The notes under the pieces are model-generated. The model was not told the DNA's origin. It did not search any database and saw only the letters and a program-made list of their open reading frames with translations. A program made the translations under genes and the position numbers. A DNA stretch of 64,000 nt from Alphaproteobacteria bacterium. GTDB lineage: Bacteria > Pseudomonadota > Alphaproteobacteria > Caulobacterales > Maricaulaceae. Every line of letters begins with the position of its first letter. Positions within the stretch are counted from its first letter, which is position 1. This document shows positions 55,103-64,000 of the stretch, one piece after another. The DNA is taken from positions 44,577 to 108,576 of the forward strand of contig JAAEZM010000007.1 in assembly GCA_018222865.1 (NCBI GenBank), given 5' to 3'.

Positions 55103-56803
55103 TCAGCCAGCCTTGCGAACCTCGTTGAGGAAGGTTTCGACAACCTCGTTGAGACGCTCTGTCCGCTCGGTCACGCTGCGCACCGAGTTCAAGACTTCCT
55201 CGGAAGCCTGACCGGTCTGCTGCGCCGAATTGGACACGCTACTCACATTTTCAGATACGGTGCGGGCACTGGTGGCCGCATGCGCCACAGCGCTTGAGAT
55301 CTCGCGCGTCGATGCGCTCTGCTCTTCGGCGGCTGCGGCAATGGCAGAAGACGCCCGGCTGATCTCAGTCACCGCCTCAGTGACCTCGGCAATGGAAGCC
55401 GAGGAGGACTTGGCGGCATCCTGGATGTCCTGGATCTGCCCACGAATATCGTCCGTAGCCTGCGCGGTTTGGGCGGCAAGCGACTTCACCTCAGAGGCCA
55501 CGACAGCAAAGCCCTTGCCGGCCTCGCCAGCCCGCGCGGCTTCGATCGTTGCGTTGAGCGCGAGAAGATTGGTCTGTTCAGAGATGTCATTAATCAGCTG
55601 GACCACATGACCGATCTGCTGTGCAGCCGCGCCGAGATTATCGACAACGCCCTGTACGGCCTTCGAACGCTCATCGGCCTGCATGGCCATATCGGAAGAC
55701 CCCTGGATCTGCGAGGTCACTTCCTGGATGGACGCCGACAATTCTTCAGCCGCCGCAGCCACGGATTCCACATTGGAGGACGCCTCGCCGGCAGCAGATG
55801 CCATTTGCCCGCTCATGGACGAGCCTTCATTTGCCGCATGGGTGAGTTGTTCTGATATCGCTGACATGGAGGAGCAGGCCTCTGTCACCTCGCCGATCAG
55901 CGCCATAACGTCTTTATCAAAATCCTGAGCCAGTTCATTGACACGGCGCGCGCGCGCTTCATTCGCTTCAGTTTGCGCACGCTGCTCTTTTTCAAGCTCT
56001 TCCGCCTTCAGCCCGTTTTCACGGAACCGCTTCAGGCTTTCGACCACCGCACCGAGTTCATCCGAGCGCTCAAGCGCTTTGATATCGAGCGAATAATCAC
56101 CATTGGCCAGCGTTTCCGTTGCCTGGGCAATACGGATGACCGACGATGCGATACGACGACCATAGAGGACAGAAATCGCGATCAGCGCTATCGCCACAAC
56201 AATCGTCACGCCGATAAATGTGATGATCGAGTTGCGTGCAGCGGCCTGCGCGGCTTGAGAATCAGCCCGCGCTTCTTCGGCCGCATGATCAGCCAGCCCG
56301 GTCAAATCTGTGTTGAGGTCCGTAAAGACCTGATCAAACGGGGCGAGGAAGGCAACAGAGCTTGCGAAATCGAGCTCCAGCATCTGGCCGACGAAATCAA
56401 GTGCGTCGGTATAGAGCGCCAATTGCTCAACAACCGCATCCAGCGTTTCCTCGCGTCCATCAAGGATAGCTTCACCGCGAAGGGCTGCGACCTCGGCAGA
56501 AATGCCATCGACGGTCGCCGCGACGGTCTCAAACTCCCCCATGACGTCAAGGCTCTCACCAGCTGCCTGACGCGTTACTACCTGAAGGACATCCGCATTC
56601 ACCGTCTCCAGATCCGCCTGGATCTGGGTCAGGGCGACACCGACCTCCATTTCAGCGACGACAGTCTCCTGCGTTTCAGAAGCGGAGAGCAAGGACATCG
56701 CGCCCAGTCCAGCCACACCCATCAAGGCGAGGATCGCCATGACCGGCGCGACCGCAAAGGACTGCGCGATAGTCAGATTAAAGATCGAGATACCCTTGCC
56801 CAT
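55103..56803 (-). CDS. Methyl-accepting chemotaxis protein
   Basis: 566 aa. TM1 at about 13-38, a helical periplasmic 4HB-like sensor domain (about 40-185), TM2 at about 190-212, HAMP (about 213-266) and a signalling domain with the hairpin tip [20 protein letters not shown]. No CheR-tether pentapeptide at the C-terminus. Position before a TonB receptor and YfiR-like gene hints at a linked signal, but it is separated by about 110 bp with a CtrA-like box. Confidence 0.93.
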   Translation of the reverse strand: MGKGISIFNLTIAQSFAVAPVMAILALMGVAGLGAMSLLSASETQETVVAEMEVGVALTQIQADLETVNADVLQVVTRQAAGESLDVMGEFETVAATVDGISAEVAALRGEAILDGREETLDAVVEQLALYTDALDFVGQMLELDFASSVAFLAPFDQVFTDLNTDLTGLADHAAEEARADSQAAQAAARNSIITFIGVTIVVAIALIAISVLYGRRIASSVIRIAQATETLANGDYSLDIKALERSDELGAVVESLKRFRENGLKAEELEKEQRAQTEANEARARRVNELAQDFDKDVMALIGEVTEACSSMSAISEQLTHAANEGSSMSGQMASAAGEASSNVESVAAAAEELSASIQEVTSQIQGSSDMAMQADERSKAVQGVVDNLGAAAQQIGHVVQLINDISEQTNLLALNATIEAARAGEAGKGFAVVASEVKSLAAQTAQATDDIRGQIQDIQDAAKSSSASIAEVTEAVTEISRASSAIAAAAEEQSASTREISSAVAHAATSARTVSENVSSVSNSAQQTGQASEEVLNSVRSVTERTERLNEVVETFLNEVRKAG

Positions 56804-56857
56804 GGCATGTCTCCCAGAGGGATATTAAAGTTAGAATCTAGTTTCAGTCTGATCTGG

Positions 56858-56872
56858 ATAAATCAGGGTTAA
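56858..56872 (-). promoter_or_regulatory. CtrA-like box upstream of the chemoreceptor
   Basis: On the minus strand TTAACCCTGATTTAT is TTAA-N7-TTAT, one base off the CtrA consensus, 55 bp before the start. Many Caulobacter chemotaxis genes are in the CtrA regulon; assignment by motif only. Confidence 0.45.
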
Positions 56873-56916
56873 CGCCCCGACCCGCATCATGGGCCAGGGC
56901 GTTATACTTTATGCAC

Positions 56917-58935
56917 TTAACGGCGTGCCGTGAGGGTCAGCCAGTAGCGCGCTTCCTGCTCGGTATTCGGATTGGTCACCTCGCCATCTCCAAAGGTCAC
57001 ATTCTGACCCGAAAGAGCGACTGAAACATGGTCATTCCAATGGTAGGCTGAGCGGAAGGACACCGCGACATAATCGTCGATAGCGACGCGTGTAATACCC
57101 GGGAAAACCGGCTGGAGCGGGCTCTCCGTCGCGCTAACATAATTGACGAAGACATCATGGCTGAAGCGCTCGGCATGCCATCCGCCATTCACGTTGAACA
57201 TATGCTCAGGTGTGACAGCTTCCCAGTCTTGTACATGTTGCAGACCAAACGTTCCGATCAGGTCGTCGGTCACATCCTGGTAAGTGTAGTTCGCACTCCA
57301 GAAAACAGGGCCGGCCGGGTCACCGTCTAGGCCGACCTCAAAACCAGTGACTTCAGTTTCGCCGCGGTTATCAAACAGCAGAGTCGGCACCGGTGCGGCA
57401 GGCGGCAGAACGTCCGGGAAAAGTCCGAACACGGCGCGCACATCGCTGGTATTGTGGTGGAAGATTGCCGCTTGCAGATCCACGGTCGGCGAAAGACTGC
57501 GATCATAGGCGATCTCGACCCCTTCAACGATCGACGTATCGATATTCGGGTTCCCCGACAGAATGATCGTTGACGGCCCGCTGCCAGAGATCAGCGTCAT
57601 ACCCATGTCAAAGAGGGTCGGCGCCTGCACACCACGCCCCGCAGTGAAGCGAATTGTCCCACCAAATTCCGGACGCCACACCAGAGCGGCATTATAGCTA
57701 AACTCCTCAAAGGTGACGCTATAATCATCCTGACTGAAGATGTAGAGCGTTTGGTCAGGCTGTCCGTCGCGGCTCCAATCCACAGAGTCGAAGCGTCCGG
57801 CGAGCGTTAAGTCGATCGCACTGGAAAATCTGTGGTTCCACATCGCTGAGAAGGCAACGGCTTCATATCCGACATCACCGTTATTGGGTTCAGGAAAAGA
57901 CTCCATTGAGCCATCCCGATACTCCAGCCCGAGGCGAATGGTATTATCCGTCCCAACCTTAAAGAGGTTCTGCAATCGCAGGTGCATCAGCTGTGCAGAA
58001 AGAGGCCCGAAGCTATATTCCGTCTCGGTTTCATTCAGGTATGCAGAGGCAGTGATAAAGCCGAAGTCTGTATCTGCTTCAATATCCGCTTTGTATGAGC
58101 GAAGCTCGTACTGAGCGGTCGCACTCGTAAATACAGACGTGACCTCCATCTGGTCAGTCGCGGAATACGTCCCTTCGAGGGTCAGATTAACATTATCGGA
58201 AATCCGGAAACGCCCCTCCAGCGAGGCGGTATCTCGCGTGAAGTCATCCGCACTTTGGCTGAGCGCATCAGTCGCTTGCGGCGCGCCGCCAAAGCGATTT
58301 GACTCGCTTGTTCCAACACTGCCACGCAGCGAGAACCGGTCATTGATCTGCTGAGCAAAGCTGACTGCGGCATCATGGTATCCGTTGGTACCGGTATTGA
58401 CGCGGCCAACGAAGTAATTTCCGTGATCTGGATTACGAGTGATAATGTTCACAACGCCCGAGACAGCATTGAAACCATAGAGCGCCGACTGCGGCCCTTT
58501 TACGATTTCGATTTGCTGAATTTCTTCCATCTGGACCGGAATGGTAGACCAAGCTGTGTATCCATAACTGTCCAGATACACCTCGCGGCCATTCACCAGA
58601 ACCAATAGGCGTGGCGAGTAGCCAGTGGCACCGCCGCGGATGTTGACCTGCGCATCGCCAAAAGAGTAGCGCATGACATCCATGCCGCCATAGTGGCGAA
58701 GAATGCCCGGGATGTCGTATTCCGGGAAGCGTTCGATATCATCGCGCGTCACGATGATCATCGTGGCCGGCACATCGGTGGAACGCTGTGGCGCCCCTGT
58801 TGCGCCCGTGGTGACCGGCTCACCGAAAAGATCGCTCATTGCGTCATAATCGATGGTTTGTGCTGCTGCCTGCGCGCTGAACGCCACGCTGACGGCAAGA
58901 GCGGAAATTCCGTAGAGAGAGTTGCGGAGTGTCAT
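56917..58935 (-). CDS. TonB-dependent outer membrane receptor
   Basis: 672 aa. Signal peptide (cleavage near AQA), plug domain (about 40-165; VPATMIIVTRDDIERFPEYD, VEIVKGPQSALYGFNAVSG-like block IEIVKGPQSALYG), then a beta-barrel ending with an aromatic-type C-terminus (YWLTLTARR). Substrate unknown. Transcribed with the YfiR-like gene 29 bp upstream. Confidence 0.9.
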   Translation of the reverse strand: MTLRNSLYGISALAVSVAFSAQAAAQTIDYDAMSDLFGEPVTTGATGAPQRSTDVPATMIIVTRDDIERFPEYDIPGILRHYGGMDVMRYSFGDAQVNIRGGATGYSPRLLVLVNGREVYLDSYGYTAWSTIPVQMEEIQQIEIVKGPQSALYGFNAVSGVVNIITRNPDHGNYFVGRVNTGTNGYHDAAVSFAQQINDRFSLRGSVGTSESNRFGGAPQATDALSQSADDFTRDTASLEGRFRISDNVNLTLEGTYSATDQMEVTSVFTSATAQYELRSYKADIEADTDFGFITASAYLNETETEYSFGPLSAQLMHLRLQNLFKVGTDNTIRLGLEYRDGSMESFPEPNNGDVGYEAVAFSAMWNHRFSSAIDLTLAGRFDSVDWSRDGQPDQTLYIFSQDDYSVTFEEFSYNAALVWRPEFGGTIRFTAGRGVQAPTLFDMGMTLISGSGPSTIILSGNPNIDTSIVEGVEIAYDRSLSPTVDLQAAIFHHNTSDVRAVFGLFPDVLPPAAPVPTLLFDNRGETEVTGFEVGLDGDPAGPVFWSANYTYQDVTDDLIGTFGLQHVQDWEAVTPEHMFNVNGGWHAERFSHDVFVNYVSATESPLQPVFPGITRVAIDDYVAVSFRSAYHWNDHVSVALSGQNVTFGDGEVTNPNTEQEARYWLTLTARR

Positions 58936-58964
58936 GTCTTTTTCCTGTCCGTAACGTGCGGGGA

Positions 58965-59474
58965 TTAAATTTCTTCAATCATCATGGCGAAGGCCGCCGC
59001 GAAGGAGACCGAGGCCGCATCCGCATTGGAGCGATTGACGACAATGCGAACAGATGGAGCGCTCTGAACGCCCATCACGCAGCCGCCACTTTCAACGCAG
59101 CTCATGTCCGTCGAGACTGTCATGGCGCCGCTTCCATTTGCGGCACTGGCAATACCAGCATCACTGGCCGCAGCCCCCAGGAGCACGGCCGCATGAGCAC
59201 CGGAAACACTGCCAATATCACTGGCCGGCACCAAACGACCTGTCAGGGTTACCCGGCCGGCGCTTAGACCGCCGTCCATAGCGCCCGCAAGCGCCTGAGC
59301 CTCGGCCTCACTGGCCGGGTCATAGACGATGGCAACGACGCGGTCGGATCCGCTCGCGCCTTCCATAAAGCCAAGGGCGCGGCCGATGACTTCAATATCG
59401 CGGGTTGTCGTTTCCGCCATGGCCGGAGCGGCAATCACCGATCCAGCAAGAGCGGCAAGTAAAAGATGGCGCAT
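58965..59474 (-). CDS. YfiR/DUF4154-like periplasmic protein
   Basis: 169 aa with a signal peptide (cleavage near AMAET). The C-terminal region (AMTVSTDMSCVESGGCVMG, then VRIVVNRSNADAASVSFAAA) follows the DUF4154/YfiR layout, with a Cys pair. YfiR proteins are periplasmic and often pair with TonB receptors or diguanylate cyclases. First gene of the pair with the TonB receptor. Confidence 0.65.
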   Translation of the reverse strand: MRHLLLAALAGSVIAAPAMAETTTRDIEVIGRALGFMEGASGSDRVVAIVYDPASEAEAQALAGAMDGGLSAGRVTLTGRLVPASDIGSVSGAHAAVLLGAAASDAGIASAANGSGAMTVSTDMSCVESGGCVMGVQSAPSVRIVVNRSNADAASVSFAAAFAMMIEEI

Positions 59475-60046
59475 TTTTCGTCCCTTTTAACCGAAAAAGT
59501 CGAGCAAATTCGAAAATCAAAGGGAGCGTTAGGTGGTATGAATTAACCACGTGTTTCGGACGGGTAATGGGATATTACCCAATATCTTTCGACATTTATG
59601 CAATATAACCAAGTGGAAATTGTTTTGGAGTTTTGATGCCATTCTGGGTTATCTCAAGAAAACCTAAAACAGGATCGCTTTTCTAGTTTAAATATATAGG
59701 GTTAAGCCGGTTAAAACCCCAAAGGAACTTCATTTAGACCTTGTTAATACCTGAACTTTTTTTCTACTACTTTACGGCAAAACATGTGTGCATTTTTTTG
59801 AGTAATGAGCCTATCGAGGCCCATATTACTTGGGCTAGCCGAATAGAAACTCGCTGGAGAGACGCGAAGATACGGTTCGGAGCATGTGGTGGAAGCGGTA
59901 GAGTAAACGACCTTACCTTCGCCCCATTTGAGCCTTAGCGCACATTTTGATCGGATTGCGCTCACCGCGCCAACCCAATCAGGATTTGAAGATGCTGTTC
60001 ATCGCGGCGACGTGCCCGATTGAACGCTGCGGCCGCGGAGCATGGA
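59475..60046. other. A+T-rich intergenic region
   Basis: About 570 bp with no convincing gene; ORFs at 59741-59938 (+) and 59744-59965 (-) lack RBS and family features. The region is much richer in A+T than the rest of the window (59580-59800 especially). It carries a perfect inverted repeat at 59562 and several TTAAC half-sites (59543, 59701, 59710) spaced unlike CtrA boxes. Confidence 0.65.
59562..59580. promoter_or_regulatory. Inverted repeat upstream of the YfiR-like/TonB pair
   Basis: GGGTAATGGGATATTACCC has 7-bp arms and a 5-base centre. It lies 88 bp before the YfiR-like start on a divergent A+T-rich region. Could be an operator; regulator unknown. Confidence 0.4.
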
Positions 60047-60535
60047 ATGGATAATCCCTATCGCTATGATCCTCTTGCGACCGCCTATGCTTTACTCGCG
60101 ACACTCCTATTACCGATCGGCCTGCTCTATCCAGCGCTTCGTACAACCCAATTCGCGTTCTGGTCCGGTGAGCACAGCATTCTTGGCTTCGGCTATGCTC
60201 TTTTTGCCGGCCAGGAATATGCGCTTGCCGGAATTGTCTGGCTGTTTTCAATAGCCTTTCCCGCAATCAAATTGATCTGGCTCTGGAGATTACTCGCCGC
60301 TCCGCAAATCGCCTCCGCTCAGGCTCTGCGTCGCTTGGAGTGGCTGGGGAAATGGTCGATGGCAGACGTTCTCATCATCGCCCTGGTCGTGTTTTCCGCA
60401 CGCGGCAGCGCGGCCTTCGACGCAGAGCCTGCGGCTGGGCTCTACGCTTTTACAGCCTCCGTCCTCCTCGCCATGTTCGCATCGGGCCGGCTGTTGCGGC
60501 TCGCGAACACCGCCCAGCGCGCTTACGAGGATTGA
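60047..60535 (+). CDS. PqiA-like inner membrane protein
   Basis: 162 aa from ATG 60047 (GGAG six bases upstream), preferred over TTG 60020. Four hydrophobic helices with the PqiA-type segment LEWLGKWSMADVLIIALVVF. Cysteines of E. coli PqiA are absent. Family proteins relate to lipid transport or membrane stress. Overlaps the convergent MarR gene by 13 bp. Confidence 0.72.
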   Translation: MDNPYRYDPLATAYALLATLLLPIGLLYPALRTTQFAFWSGEHSILGFGYALFAGQEYALAGIVWLFSIAFPAIKLIWLWRLLAAPQIASAQALRRLEWLGKWSMADVLIIALVVFSARGSAAFDAEPAAGLYAFTASVLLAMFASGRLLRLANTAQRAYED

Positions 60536-60999
60536 TCGAGCCGAGACTGGGCAGTCGTTCTAATCCGATCAAGCAGCCGCGCCAGCAAGGCGGCTTCATC
60601 CTCACTGAGCCCTTGAAGCAGTCGCGCTTCCGCCTCCAATGCGATAGGAGCGATCTCCGTATAGACGCCCAGACCTGCCTCCGTCAGGTCGAGCAGACGG
60701 GATCGTTTATCGCTTTCATGGGCAAAGCGATAAACGAGGCCACGCTCAACCAAGGCTCGAACGGCGCGTGATACCGCCACCTTGTCCATCGCTGCAGCAT
60801 CCGCCAAATCCTGGGCCGTTGAAGGCTCTCCCTCGCCCAAGATCGCAATCACCCGCCATTCCCAGATCGACAGGCCAAACCTGGCCCGGTAATCGGCCGC
60901 TACCATGCGCGACACCCGGTTGGAGGTGATCGCCAGGCGGTAAGGCAGGAAGTCCTGCAGCCGCAGATCAGATTTCGTATCGCTCGCTGACTTGCTCAT
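60523..60999 (-). CDS. MarR family transcriptional regulator
   Basis: 158 aa winged helix regulator: recognition region DLADAAAMDKVAVSRAVRAL and wing HESDKRSRLLDLTEAG. Divergent from the FAH/zeta-GST pair across 75 bp, so it likely controls that pair, with an aromatic acid as possible ligand (inference). Confidence 0.9.
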   Translation of the reverse strand: MSKSASDTKSDLRLQDFLPYRLAITSNRVSRMVAADYRARFGLSIWEWRVIAILGEGEPSTAQDLADAAAMDKVAVSRAVRALVERGLVYRFAHESDKRSRLLDLTEAGLGVYTEIAPIALEAEARLLQGLSEDEAALLARLLDRIRTTAQSRLDQSS

Positions 61000-61074
61000 G
61001 ACCTAGTCGTGCCGTAAGCCGCTCTCAGCAGCAAGGCCGCTCATCAATGGTCAGAGTTATTGGGGGAAGCGCTC

Positions 61075-61719
61075 ATGTCAGATTTCATTGCCGCACCGCA
61101 AACAGTTAGGCTTGCCATGAGCGAGCCGGGTGTGTTCTTCCCGGTCCGGCGGATCTTCTGTATTGGGCGCAATTATGCCGACCACGCCAAGGAGATGGGA
61201 GCGCCTGCCGAGGCGATCTTCTTCATGAAGCCCGCCGAAGCGCTGACTCAGGCAGCGCGCATCGACTATCCAGGCGCAACATCGGATTTGCATCATGAGG
61301 TCGAGATGGTTGTCGCCCTTGGTGAGGGCGGGAAACCTGTCGCGAGCGCTGTGGGAATAGATCTGACCCGTCGTGATCGGCAAAGCGAAATGAAGGCTCG
61401 CAGCGGGCCCTGGGAGATTGCCAAAGCCTTTGAAGGCTCCGCGCCCATCGGTCTTCTCCAGAAGGGCTTACCCCCGGCGTCCGGCCGTATCGCCCTGGCG
61501 GTCAATGGCGAAACCCGTCAATCCGCCGACCTGTCAGACATGCTGATCCCGGTCGATGGCATTCTTGCGGCCCTGTCCCAATACTTCGAACTGGCTGCCG
61601 GCGACCTGATCTTCACCGGCACGCCCGCAGGGGTCGCAGCCCTTCAGCCGGGTGATACTGCACAGGCCGAGATCGACGGCCTGCCCTCTTTTTCCCTGAC
61701 CGTGAACAAGGAACGCTGA
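61075..61719 (+). CDS. FAH family hydrolase (fumarylpyruvate/fumarylacetoacetate hydrolase-like)
   Basis: 214 aa from ATG 61075 (GGGGGAAG upstream); TTG 61060 is an alternative. IFCIGRNYADHAKEMG, PGATSDLHHEVEMVVALG (metal ligands) and GDLIFTGTPAGVAALQPGD are typical of short FAH proteins. With the next gene (isomerase) it fits the last steps of gentisate or homogentisate breakdown. Confidence 0.88.
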   Translation: MSDFIAAPQTVRLAMSEPGVFFPVRRIFCIGRNYADHAKEMGAPAEAIFFMKPAEALTQAARIDYPGATSDLHHEVEMVVALGEGGKPVASAVGIDLTRRDRQSEMKARSGPWEIAKAFEGSAPIGLLQKGLPPASGRIALAVNGETRQSADLSDMLIPVDGILAALSQYFELAAGDLIFTGTPAGVAALQPGDTAQAEIDGLPSFSLTVNKER

Positions 61720-61722
61720 TCC

Positions 61723-62367
61723 ATGACCACGCTTTACGGCTATTGGCGGTCCTCCGCCGCTTACCGTCTTCGCATTGCTCTGAACCTGAAACAGGTGAGC
61801 TATGAGCAAGTCTCGATCAATTTGAAAGAAGGCGAGCAAGGTCAGCCCGAATGGCTTTCCAAACAGCCGCAAGGTCTCGTCCCGCTTCTGGAACACGGCG
61901 ATGATGCGCTTGTGCAATCGCCAGCCATCTTGGAATGGATTGAAGAAACTTGGCCGGAGCCCGCGCTCTTGCCGCGTGATCCTGCCGAGCGTGCTCGCAT
62001 ACGAGGCTGGTGTTCTGTCATCGCTTGCGACATTCACCCGCTACAAAACCTGAGAGTCCTCAAGGCCGCCGCAGCGATTGATGGAAGCGGGTTTGACGGC
62101 ATGAAAGCCTGGGCCAAACGCTGGATCGAAAGCGGTCTGAGCGCGCTTGAAACCATGGTCGCCGAACAACCGCGCGAGGGAGCGTTTCTGTTCGGCGATG
62201 GCCCGGGGATGGCGGAAGTTTATTTGGTCCCGCAGCTCTATAATGCCCGGCGCTGGGAAGCGGATTTGAGCGCCTGCCCGGTTCTCCTCGCTGCCGATGA
62301 AGCGGCCCGGGCGTTGCCCGCTTTTGCCGAAGCGGCCCCGGAGAACCAGGCTGACGCCGAAGACTAG
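61723..62367 (+). CDS. maiA: Maleylacetoacetate/maleylpyruvate isomerase (zeta-class GST)
   Basis: 214 aa. The zeta signature SSAAYRLRIALNLK at about residues 10-23 and PQGLVPLLEHG are present. Glutathione-dependent cis-trans isomerase feeding the FAH hydrolase encoded 3 bp upstream. Whether the substrate is maleylacetoacetate or maleylpyruvate is open. Overlaps the convergent next gene by 4 bp. Confidence 0.87.
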   Translation: MTTLYGYWRSSAAYRLRIALNLKQVSYEQVSINLKEGEQGQPEWLSKQPQGLVPLLEHGDDALVQSPAILEWIEETWPEPALLPRDPAERARIRGWCSVIACDIHPLQNLRVLKAAAAIDGSGFDGMKAWAKRWIESGLSALETMVAEQPREGAFLFGDGPGMAEVYLVPQLYNARRWEADLSACPVLLAADEAARALPAFAEAAPENQADAED

Positions 62368-63179
62368 CCGGCTACGCTTGCCTCCCAGAACATGTTCACG
62401 ATTTTCCAGTCGCCATTCAGTCGCTGGAGCAAGACCCATTCGGTGCGGTCAGCAGCGTCGATGCGTGCTGCTGCGGTCTGCCTATTGGCCTCGAAGACCG
62501 TCACCTGCGAGCTCAAGCCCGCCGCCTGCGATGACATGATGTCCTGCTGAATAGTCTCCAGCGTTTCATGCTGAAGGAATTCACGACCTTCTCCCCGGAC
62601 GACATGTCGGCGATCCGCGTTGGGATAAATGGTGGCCTGCAAGCGCTCATAGTCAGCGGTGTCCCAGGCCGCTGCATACTCCGCCACCACGCTCGAAACG
62701 GCAGCCATATCGGCCTCGCGCTCCGGGTTGTCGATCAGGTGGAAACCGCCATATGCGCAGTTGACCAGAACCCATTCGCCATTGATACGCGTGCCGAGGA
62801 AGAAGTCGTACCAGTCCCGGTCAGCTGTAAGCTGGAAGACGCCAACATTCGCATCGCTGTCAAAAAAATCTACGCCCACCGTCGAGGTCTCGACGCTCAA
62901 ACGGCCGTCCGCATTATAGATGCGTCCCAGAACCTGCAGCGTGCCCGGCGGCAATTCTTCAGTGATATCAACGCCACTGCCGCGATAATTCTGCCAGACG
63001 CCAATTTTGGATAATTCCGGATGCACGACGGACAGCACCATCTCCGGGTCGCGGGCGTAGAAGCCGCGGGCAAAGGTTTCCGCCAGGGGTGTTAATGCCG
63101 CCTCCGTCGCCGAGTTCTCAGCCTGCGCTGCAGACATGAGTGTACCGGCGAGCATCACGGCACTGATTAATGTTCGCAT
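62364..63179 (-). CDS. Secreted double SnoaL/lumazine-binding-like protein
   Basis: 271 aa from ATG 63179 (GGAGGG upstream). Signal peptide (cleavage near SAAQAE). Two NTF2-like halves: about 30-150 (FARGFYARDPEMVLSVVHPE) and 160-270 (YAAAWDTADYERLQATIYPN), each ending in a WVLVN/WKIVNMFWE type strand, as in putative lumazine-binding proteins. Ligand unknown. Confidence 0.75.
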   Translation of the reverse strand: MRTLISAVMLAGTLMSAAQAENSATEAALTPLAETFARGFYARDPEMVLSVVHPELSKIGVWQNYRGSGVDITEELPPGTLQVLGRIYNADGRLSVETSTVGVDFFDSDANVGVFQLTADRDWYDFFLGTRINGEWVLVNCAYGGFHLIDNPEREADMAAVSSVVAEYAAAWDTADYERLQATIYPNADRRHVVRGEGREFLQHETLETIQQDIMSSQAAGLSSQVTVFEANRQTAAARIDAADRTEWVLLQRLNGDWKIVNMFWEASVAG

Positions 63180-63272
63180 GATTGTCCCTCCTTGGTGTCG
63201 ATCAGAAGACTTGAAGGAGCGCACCCGTCCGGGGCGTTTCAGGAGGATTGCAATCGCGTTACCGACTTCACT

Positions 63273-64000
63273 CTATTGTGAGATGCGCCGCCAGGGCTGC
63301 GCCTGCCCGTAAGTCAATGAGCGCCAGGCCCATTCCATCGGTCCAAACCGATAGGTGGACAGCCAGAGCGGGGACCAGACCAATTGCAGCGCCCATACCG
63401 CCAGGACGATCAGCGCCTGACCGGCCCGGTCTACTTCGCCGAACAGGCCCAGCCCGGGAAAGCCGACAAAGATGAAGGTCATGATCAGGGTCTGGGTCAA
63501 ATAATTGGTGAAGGCCATTCGGCCGGTACACGCGAGCAGGTTCATCACCGGCTTGAGCCAGCCCGATTGCGCAATCAGCATGATGGCTGACGCATATCCG
63601 AAAGCCAGAATGAGGCTGCCGACATATTGCGCGAGCATCGCCTTCCACGCTTCCGAGGGCGCAAATTCTGTCGCGATCAAATGGCTGGCCTGCCAACCGC
63701 AGAGCAGAACCCCCAAGGGGATCGTGATCGCGGCCGAGAGTGTATATCGCTGGCTTGACCAGCCCAGGGTCAAGAAGCCCGATCGGAAAGCCGCCATCCC
63801 GATCAGCATCACCCCTGCGATGCGACCACTAAAAACGACAAGCTGAAAAAGCTGGCCGAACAATGCGGTGACCGCATTGGACCCCATTCGATCAAGAAAG
63901 CCGGCCTGGTAGATGGCGGTGATCTCCGCCACGCGATCCGGCGTGTAACCCATGGCCTCTGCGCCGCTTGTCTCGTCTCCCAGCAGGACACCAATTGCAC
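63273..64000 (-). CDS. DUF418 family membrane protein, N-terminus outside window
   Basis: The frame is open beyond the right edge; the first visible codons read AIGVLLGDETSGAEAM. At least five hydrophobic helices, with the DUF418 (YeiB-like) signature TGRMAFTNYLTQTLI and a C-terminal FGPMEWAWRSLTYG. Function of the family is not established, possibly transport. The ATG at 63953 is internal. Confidence 0.85.
   Translation of the reverse strand, partial: AIGVLLGDETSGAEAMGYTPDRVAEITAIYQAGFLDRMGSNAVTALFGQLFQLVVFSGRIAGVMLIGMAAFRSGFLTLGWSSQRYTLSAAITIPLGVLLCGWQASHLIATEFAPSEAWKAMLAQYVGSLILAFGYASAIMLIAQSGWLKPVMNLLACTGRMAFTNYLTQTLIMTFIFVGFPGLGLFGEVDRAGQALIVLAVWALQLVWSPLWLSTYRFGPMEWAWRSLTYGQAQPWRRISQ

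Noticed and set aside
59698..59716. TTAAGCCGGTTAA as a CtrA box
   Set aside because: Spacing is 5 bp, not 7.
59741..59938. 65-aa ORF in the A+T-rich gap
   Set aside because: No RBS, no recognisable domain, overlapped by an equally poor ORF on the other strand.

Overview
The window looks like a chromosomal stretch from a stalked or dimorphic marine alphaproteobacterium of the Caulobacterales/Maricaulales type (Maricaulis, Oceanicaulis and Hyphomonadaceae are the closest guesses). The evidence is the gene set: cckA beside fliQ-fliR-flhB, fliX next to flgI, flbT-flaF, a flaEY-like gene, three short flagellins, an flmG-type flagellin glycosyltransferase, and a DksA that has lost its zinc cysteines. 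CtrA-type boxes (TTAA-N7-TTAA) and sigma-54 (GG-N10-GC) promoters lie where Caulobacter biology predicts them. G+C is near 60% over most of the window. I see no tRNA, rRNA, CRISPR array, insertion sequence or prophage.

Layout. 1-1252: 3' part of an MltF-type lytic transglycosylase. 1275-5961 (minus): operon fliQ-fliR-flhB-cckA, with a CtrA-like site in front. 6065-9952: two tandem DUF885 lipoproteins. 10028-11872 (minus): di-haem peroxidase lipoprotein with an Ig/cadherin-like front half. 12072-14085 (minus): a lower-G+C islet with a membrane protein and a DUF1653-methyltransferase fusion. 14197-16637: divergent flgB-flgC-fliE and fliO-fliP around a perfect CtrA box. 16762-22987 (minus): fliL-fliM-DUF6468-motE-large TPR protein. 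23245-26513: flgF-flgG-flgA-flgH. 26648-28678: an unrecognised secreted protein. 28688-31861: dksA and fliX (minus), then flgI-flgJ-FlgN-like (plus).

31949-49136 is the filament and filament-glycosylation region. It holds flaEY, a divergent cytidylyltransferase, pseB, pseC, three flagellins, flaG, flaF-flbT, flmG, pseG, a sulfotransferase, an ATP-grasp enzyme, a second cytidylyltransferase and a NeuB-family synthase. The last six genes are tightly packed, several with 1-13 bp overlaps. 49189-53602 is mixed: bicupin, MoxR ATPase plus VWA protein, GST, chorismate mutase, Hpt. 53757-59474: two small secreted proteins, a chemoreceptor, a TonB receptor and a YfiR-like protein. 60047-64000: PqiA-like protein, MarR regulator, FAH hydrolase plus zeta-GST, a SnoaL-like double-domain protein and the end of a DUF418 membrane protein.

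How it fits together. CckA feeds the phosphorelay to CtrA, and CtrA would switch on the early genes (fliQ operon, flgB/fliO). FliX normally acts with FlbD and sigma-54 on late genes. All five sigma-54-type promoters found (flgF, flgI, three flagellins) have a CCGGCAA...TGCC-like palindrome about 85-140 bp upstream, as expected for FlbD enhancers. Flagellin output would then be tuned by FlbT/FlaF/FlaEY, and flagellins would be decorated by FlmG with a nonulosonic acid made by the Pse/Neu enzymes, possibly further modified by the sulfotransferase and ATP-grasp enzyme.
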